A stretch of DNA of 35,723 nt, from positions 1-35,723 of the forward strand of contig NZ_VIFM01000102.1 of the NCBI RefSeq assembly GCF_006636215.1. The letters run 5' to 3'. The position numbers and the translations under genes are program-made. The notes under the pieces are model-generated. The model saw nothing but the letters and a program-made list of their open reading frames with translations. It was not told the origin of the DNA and did no database searches. Source of the stretch: Myxococcus llanfairpwllgwyngyllgogerychwyrndrobwllllantysiliogogogochensis (GTDB lineage Bacteria > Myxococcota > Myxococcia > Myxococcales > Myxococcaceae). Position 1 is the first letter of the stretch. The number at the start of each line of letters is the position of its first letter. Shown here one piece after another: positions 34,401 through 35,723 of the stretch.

Positions 34401-34693
34401 TTCTCCACGTACTCGAGCGAGGAGATCATCATCTCCTTCGGCTTGATGCGCTTGGGGTCGACGTAGTTTTCCTTCACGTAGAGGATGACCTTGGTCAGCA
34501 CGCGAAGGCTGTTGAGGTCGTGGGGTGCCTTCTCGCCCTTGGCGGAGGGCAGGCTGCCATCCCAGGTGCCTTGTCCCTGCCCGGCCTCGGCCGCTCCCAT
34601 CATCAGCGGAATCGGCGCCCGGTGACTGCCCACGAGGGCCCAGGCGCCGAGGAGCACGGCAACAGCGGCGATGCGGCGGAGAAAACGCGGCAT
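31463..34693 (-). CDS. S41 family serine peptidase (carboxyl-terminal processing type) with PDZ and large C-terminal beta domains
   Basis: A 1076-residue protein; ATG at 34693 or 34702, neither with a strong ribosome site. An N-terminal signal or anchor (AAVAVLLGAWAL) is followed by a helical segment, a PDZ domain (about 190-260, FGGLGFVIQ) and the S41 peptidase core (about 290-470). The catalytic Ser396 (GSASASEIVAG) and Lys421 (GRQTFGKGS) are present. CtpA/Prc enzymes are usually 400-700 residues; here about 580 extra residues follow: a charged, probably disordered region (about 490-640), a CARDB-like beta domain (about 690-790), a second beta domain with a Ca-loop-like CNGDGTVQRGE, an SH3-like segment and a final beta domain. 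I believe this architecture is characteristic of a myxobacterial S41 family named after M. xanthus MXAN_5808. It probably trims or degrades envelope proteins in the periplasm. Confidence 0.93.
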   Translation of the reverse strand: MPRFLRRIAAVAVLLGAWALVGSHRAPIPLMMGAAEAGQGQGTWDGSLPSAKGEKAPHDLNSLRVLTKVILYVKENYVDPKRIKPKEMMISSLEYVEKSVPDVLVDGNPETGKLAVNVNGKTREFDIGHVDSLWKMSFALKDVFDFLSKNMRPIEDTRDIEYAAVNGMLSTLDPHSVLLRPELYREMKLSTKGEFGGLGFVIQMREGNLTVVKVLPKTPAHRAGIQKDDRIKKIGEESTVNMDLNEAVSKLRGPVDSRIIITVERDGWDKPRVMTLARAMISIESVQHKMLSGNVGYIRLKNFQGNTTRDLESALGELRKQADAKGGFKGLVLDMRGNPGGLLEQAIQVSDTFLSNGTIVATVGLSDKLREEKRARPTEGEDTYPIAVLVNAGSASASEIVAGALKNLNRAVIIGRQTFGKGSVQVLYDFPDDSALKLTIAKYLTPGDVSIQEVGIVPDIQLVPTRVTDERVDVFASRRSMGEADLDQHFGNPDSATVAKKREDVLDREKPRESLKYLKVDPKQQEKLAVAAKEEPKNPKAVAASKDGDKKPHGENDPLLDVAGQGEDLDDQLDAESQEEIKEDFEVQFARDYVLKAPAATRQQQLQQGKAFIEQKRREEETRINAAIAALGVDWSAGPTPKNVQLTGTLTPTPDTKIHAGELLEMVVTAENKGAEPLKRVRAWTESDNAFLDRREFLFGALNPGEKKSWKVKVRLPKDLTSRRDDVTVRFFDDQGALPETRVSELNFAELPRPSFAFNWQVVDDCASCNGDGTVQRGESVAVLLDVTNVGPGVAMDSFTQIKNGGDANIFIEKGRFKLGELKAGETKTARFQVEVKKGYKGDTFPLKLAIIDEPLEEFVMEKMELPVKDAPVATLEAKKGSVRVAEKTEFLGSPVEGGRTVAKLNAAAVLPVEAANKGFFRVELEKNRFAFVRAQDAREVKTGKPVQPKLAWTTTRRPPDIKLDADPSAGGLVANGEKFTLSGVVTDPNGLLDVYVLVNDQKVYFKGVDPKGGEPNTLKFSTEFTLKEGNNNVLVVARESTDFASRRTLVIRRRPAEVAQKVTGQSPGGVKPQPQ

Positions 34694-34859
34694 GTGATTC
34701 ATCCAAGCTGGAGCGCTTGTGGGCGCCCCGGGGTGTGGCGTGAAATGCCTAGAAAATCCGAACGTTTGAAACGGTAGCTGGGCATTGAAGCGGCCGGGCA
34801 AGCCTAATCACGGCTTTCTGGTGCTTCAAGGCATCGACTCTCCGCTGAAGAGGCAGAAC

Positions 34860-34896
34860 GTCCCTGGCGGGCACTGCGTTCCCGCCTTGGAGGGAC
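34860..34896 (-). terminator. Possible terminator of the EI24-type gene
   Basis: A 12-base-pair hairpin (34860-34871 with 34881-34886 and 34891-34896, interrupted by a 4-base bulge) lies about 25 bases past the stop at 34921. Downstream bases are GTTCTG rather than a T-run. It separates this gene from the S41 protease gene. Confidence 0.4.
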
Positions 34897-34920
34897 CGAC
34901 AGTCGGTGGAGGCGTTTATT

Positions 34921-35723
34921 TCAGGGCAGCGCCCCCTGGCTGCTCGTGGGCGGAGGCGGCAGAAGGTTCGCTTCGCGCAGCCCTCGGTACATGAGCGTCC
35001 CGGCGACGATGGCCACGGGCAGGAAGAAGGTATTCAGGATGGGAACCCAGAGGAGCAGGTAGACGCCCGCTCCCAGGCCCAGGGTGAGGGCCCGGCGCTG
35101 GCGGAGCATGCGCCTCACCTCGGCGAAAGGGTAGAGGTGACGCGTCATGGGGGCCGCCAGGAACTCGCCCGCCATCCAGGTCATGGTCCACAGGGCACCG
35201 AGCACCGTCCACAAGAGGCTGCCCACCCCGGGCAAGAGGTGGAGCGGCAAGAGGAGCGTCAGCCCGGCGAGCAGGAAGAACAGCCGCGCCAGGGTGTGTG
35301 CAAGCCCGGTGACGATGCCCCGCACGAAGCTGGACAGGGTGAAGGGCGGGCCGTCGCCTCCCCCACAGAGGGCCTCGGTGGCCTCGGAGAGGGGGTCCTG
35401 GAGGGGGGCCAGCAGGAGCGGGGGGACGATGTTGGCGCCCACCACCCACAGCACGAGGCAGGACAGGACGAGCACCGTGTACCAGGCCCCCCGGCCATAC
35501 CAGGACTCGGGCTGGGTCCAGAGGGAGCCCAGGGCCCCCGGGGCGTAGTGCCACAGGAGCCAGGCCAGCCCCACCAGGGCGACGGCGGTGACGGCGGCGC
35601 ACAGGGCGGACAGGACGAAGAGGCGCCGGGAGCGGAAGATGAGGCCGAAGGCCCGGCCGAGCAGGCCCAGCCCCTGGAAGAAGTCGGCCAGGCGGGGCTG
35701 CGGGGAGATGGAAGGGATGGGGG
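34921..35723 (-). CDS. EI24/CysZ-type integral membrane protein, 5' end beyond the window
   Basis: The frame is open from the right edge (35723) to the stop at 34921, giving at least 267 residues; the N-terminus (RLADFFQGLGLLGRAFGLIF) looks like the usual start of EI24 domain proteins, so the true start is probably just outside. About five or six hydrophobic segments are visible, with APLQDPLSEATEAL between the second and third and a C-terminal GVYLLLWVPILNTFFLPVAI near the end, both typical of EI24 proteins. Bacterial members include the sulfate transporter CysZ, but many EI24 proteins lack known substrates, and no sulfur gene is adjacent. The tail is Pro-rich (LLPPPPTS). Role unassigned. 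Confidence 0.85.
   Translation of the reverse strand, partial: PIPSISPQPRLADFFQGLGLLGRAFGLIFRSRRLFVLSALCAAVTAVALVGLAWLLWHYAPGALGSLWTQPESWYGRGAWYTVLVLSCLVLWVVGANIVPPLLLAPLQDPLSEATEALCGGGDGPPFTLSSFVRGIVTGLAHTLARLFFLLAGLTLLLPLHLLPGVGSLLWTVLGALWTMTWMAGEFLAAPMTRHLYPFAEVRRMLRQRRALTLGLGAGVYLLLWVPILNTFFLPVAIVAGTLMYRGLREANLLPPPPTSSQGALP

Noticed and set aside
32717-34777. A 686-residue plus-strand frame opposite the S41 protease gene
   Set aside because: Antisense artefact; the minus strand has intact PDZ and S41 catalytic residues and its own terminator.

Overview
The window looks like chromosome of a high-GC myxobacterium of the Myxococcaceae (Myxococcus/Corallococcus/Pyxidicoccus type). The reasons are very GC-rich third codon positions, long spurious antisense reading frames, a sigma factor of the Myxococcales-specific family divergent from a eukaryote-like Ser/Thr kinase, many predicted lipoproteins, and an S41 protease with the large C-terminal extension I associate with myxobacteria. 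No tRNA, rRNA, CRISPR array, insertion sequence or prophage gene was recognised. It reads as ordinary chromosome with several lineage-specific clusters.

Layout. (1) 1-5737, minus strand: three consecutive predicted lipoproteins. They are a choice-of-anchor-L plus alpha/beta-hydrolase protein (cut by the left edge) whose nucleophile elbow reads G-H-G-M-G, a protein ending in a Hint (intein/hedgehog-type) domain, and a subtilisin ending in an eight-cysteine somatomedin-B-like domain. (2) 5971-8143: the sigma factor and kinase, divergent. (3) 8208-12941, minus: the stress operon prkA(yeaG)-yeaH-spoVR(ycgB), with a long upstream region carrying a sigma-54-like element and a possible leader hairpin. 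(4) 13561-16680: a GT39-type membrane glycosyltransferase, then convergent ruvX-mltG with a GTGA overlap. (5) 16873-18888: a two-gene unit resembling a type III secretion translocator/filament-like substrate and its SycD/LcrH-class TPR chaperone, with no secretion apparatus nearby. (6) 19021-21436: an M48 membrane metalloprotease and a TPR lipoprotein. (7) 21595-25594: two tandem ArsA/GET3-like ATPases, a small phasin-like coiled-coil protein, a ParA ATPase with an unusual P-loop, and a PhaR-like (PHB_acc) regulator. (8) 25757-29268: a zinc-ribbon, single-pass membrane protein with a roughly 660-residue disordered region full of DPF and D-x-T repeats, followed by a helical-repeat protein. (9) 29296-35723: a TatA-family protein, a glycerophosphodiester phosphodiesterase, an outer-membrane barrel protein, the large S41/PDZ protease with a clear intrinsic terminator, and an EI24/CysZ-type membrane protein cut by the right edge.

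How the parts fit. Much of the window concerns the cell envelope and protein export or turnover: lipoproteins, three proteases, MltG, TatA and the barrel protein. The sigma factor-kinase pair sits directly upstream of the three-lipoprotein cluster and could control it, but that is inference. The candidates most worth following as undescribed systems are the orphan type III-like substrate/chaperone pair, the ArsA-ArsA-phasin-ParA-PhaR cluster, and the repeat-rich zinc-ribbon membrane protein. All function statements rest on reading motifs by eye; no database search was run.
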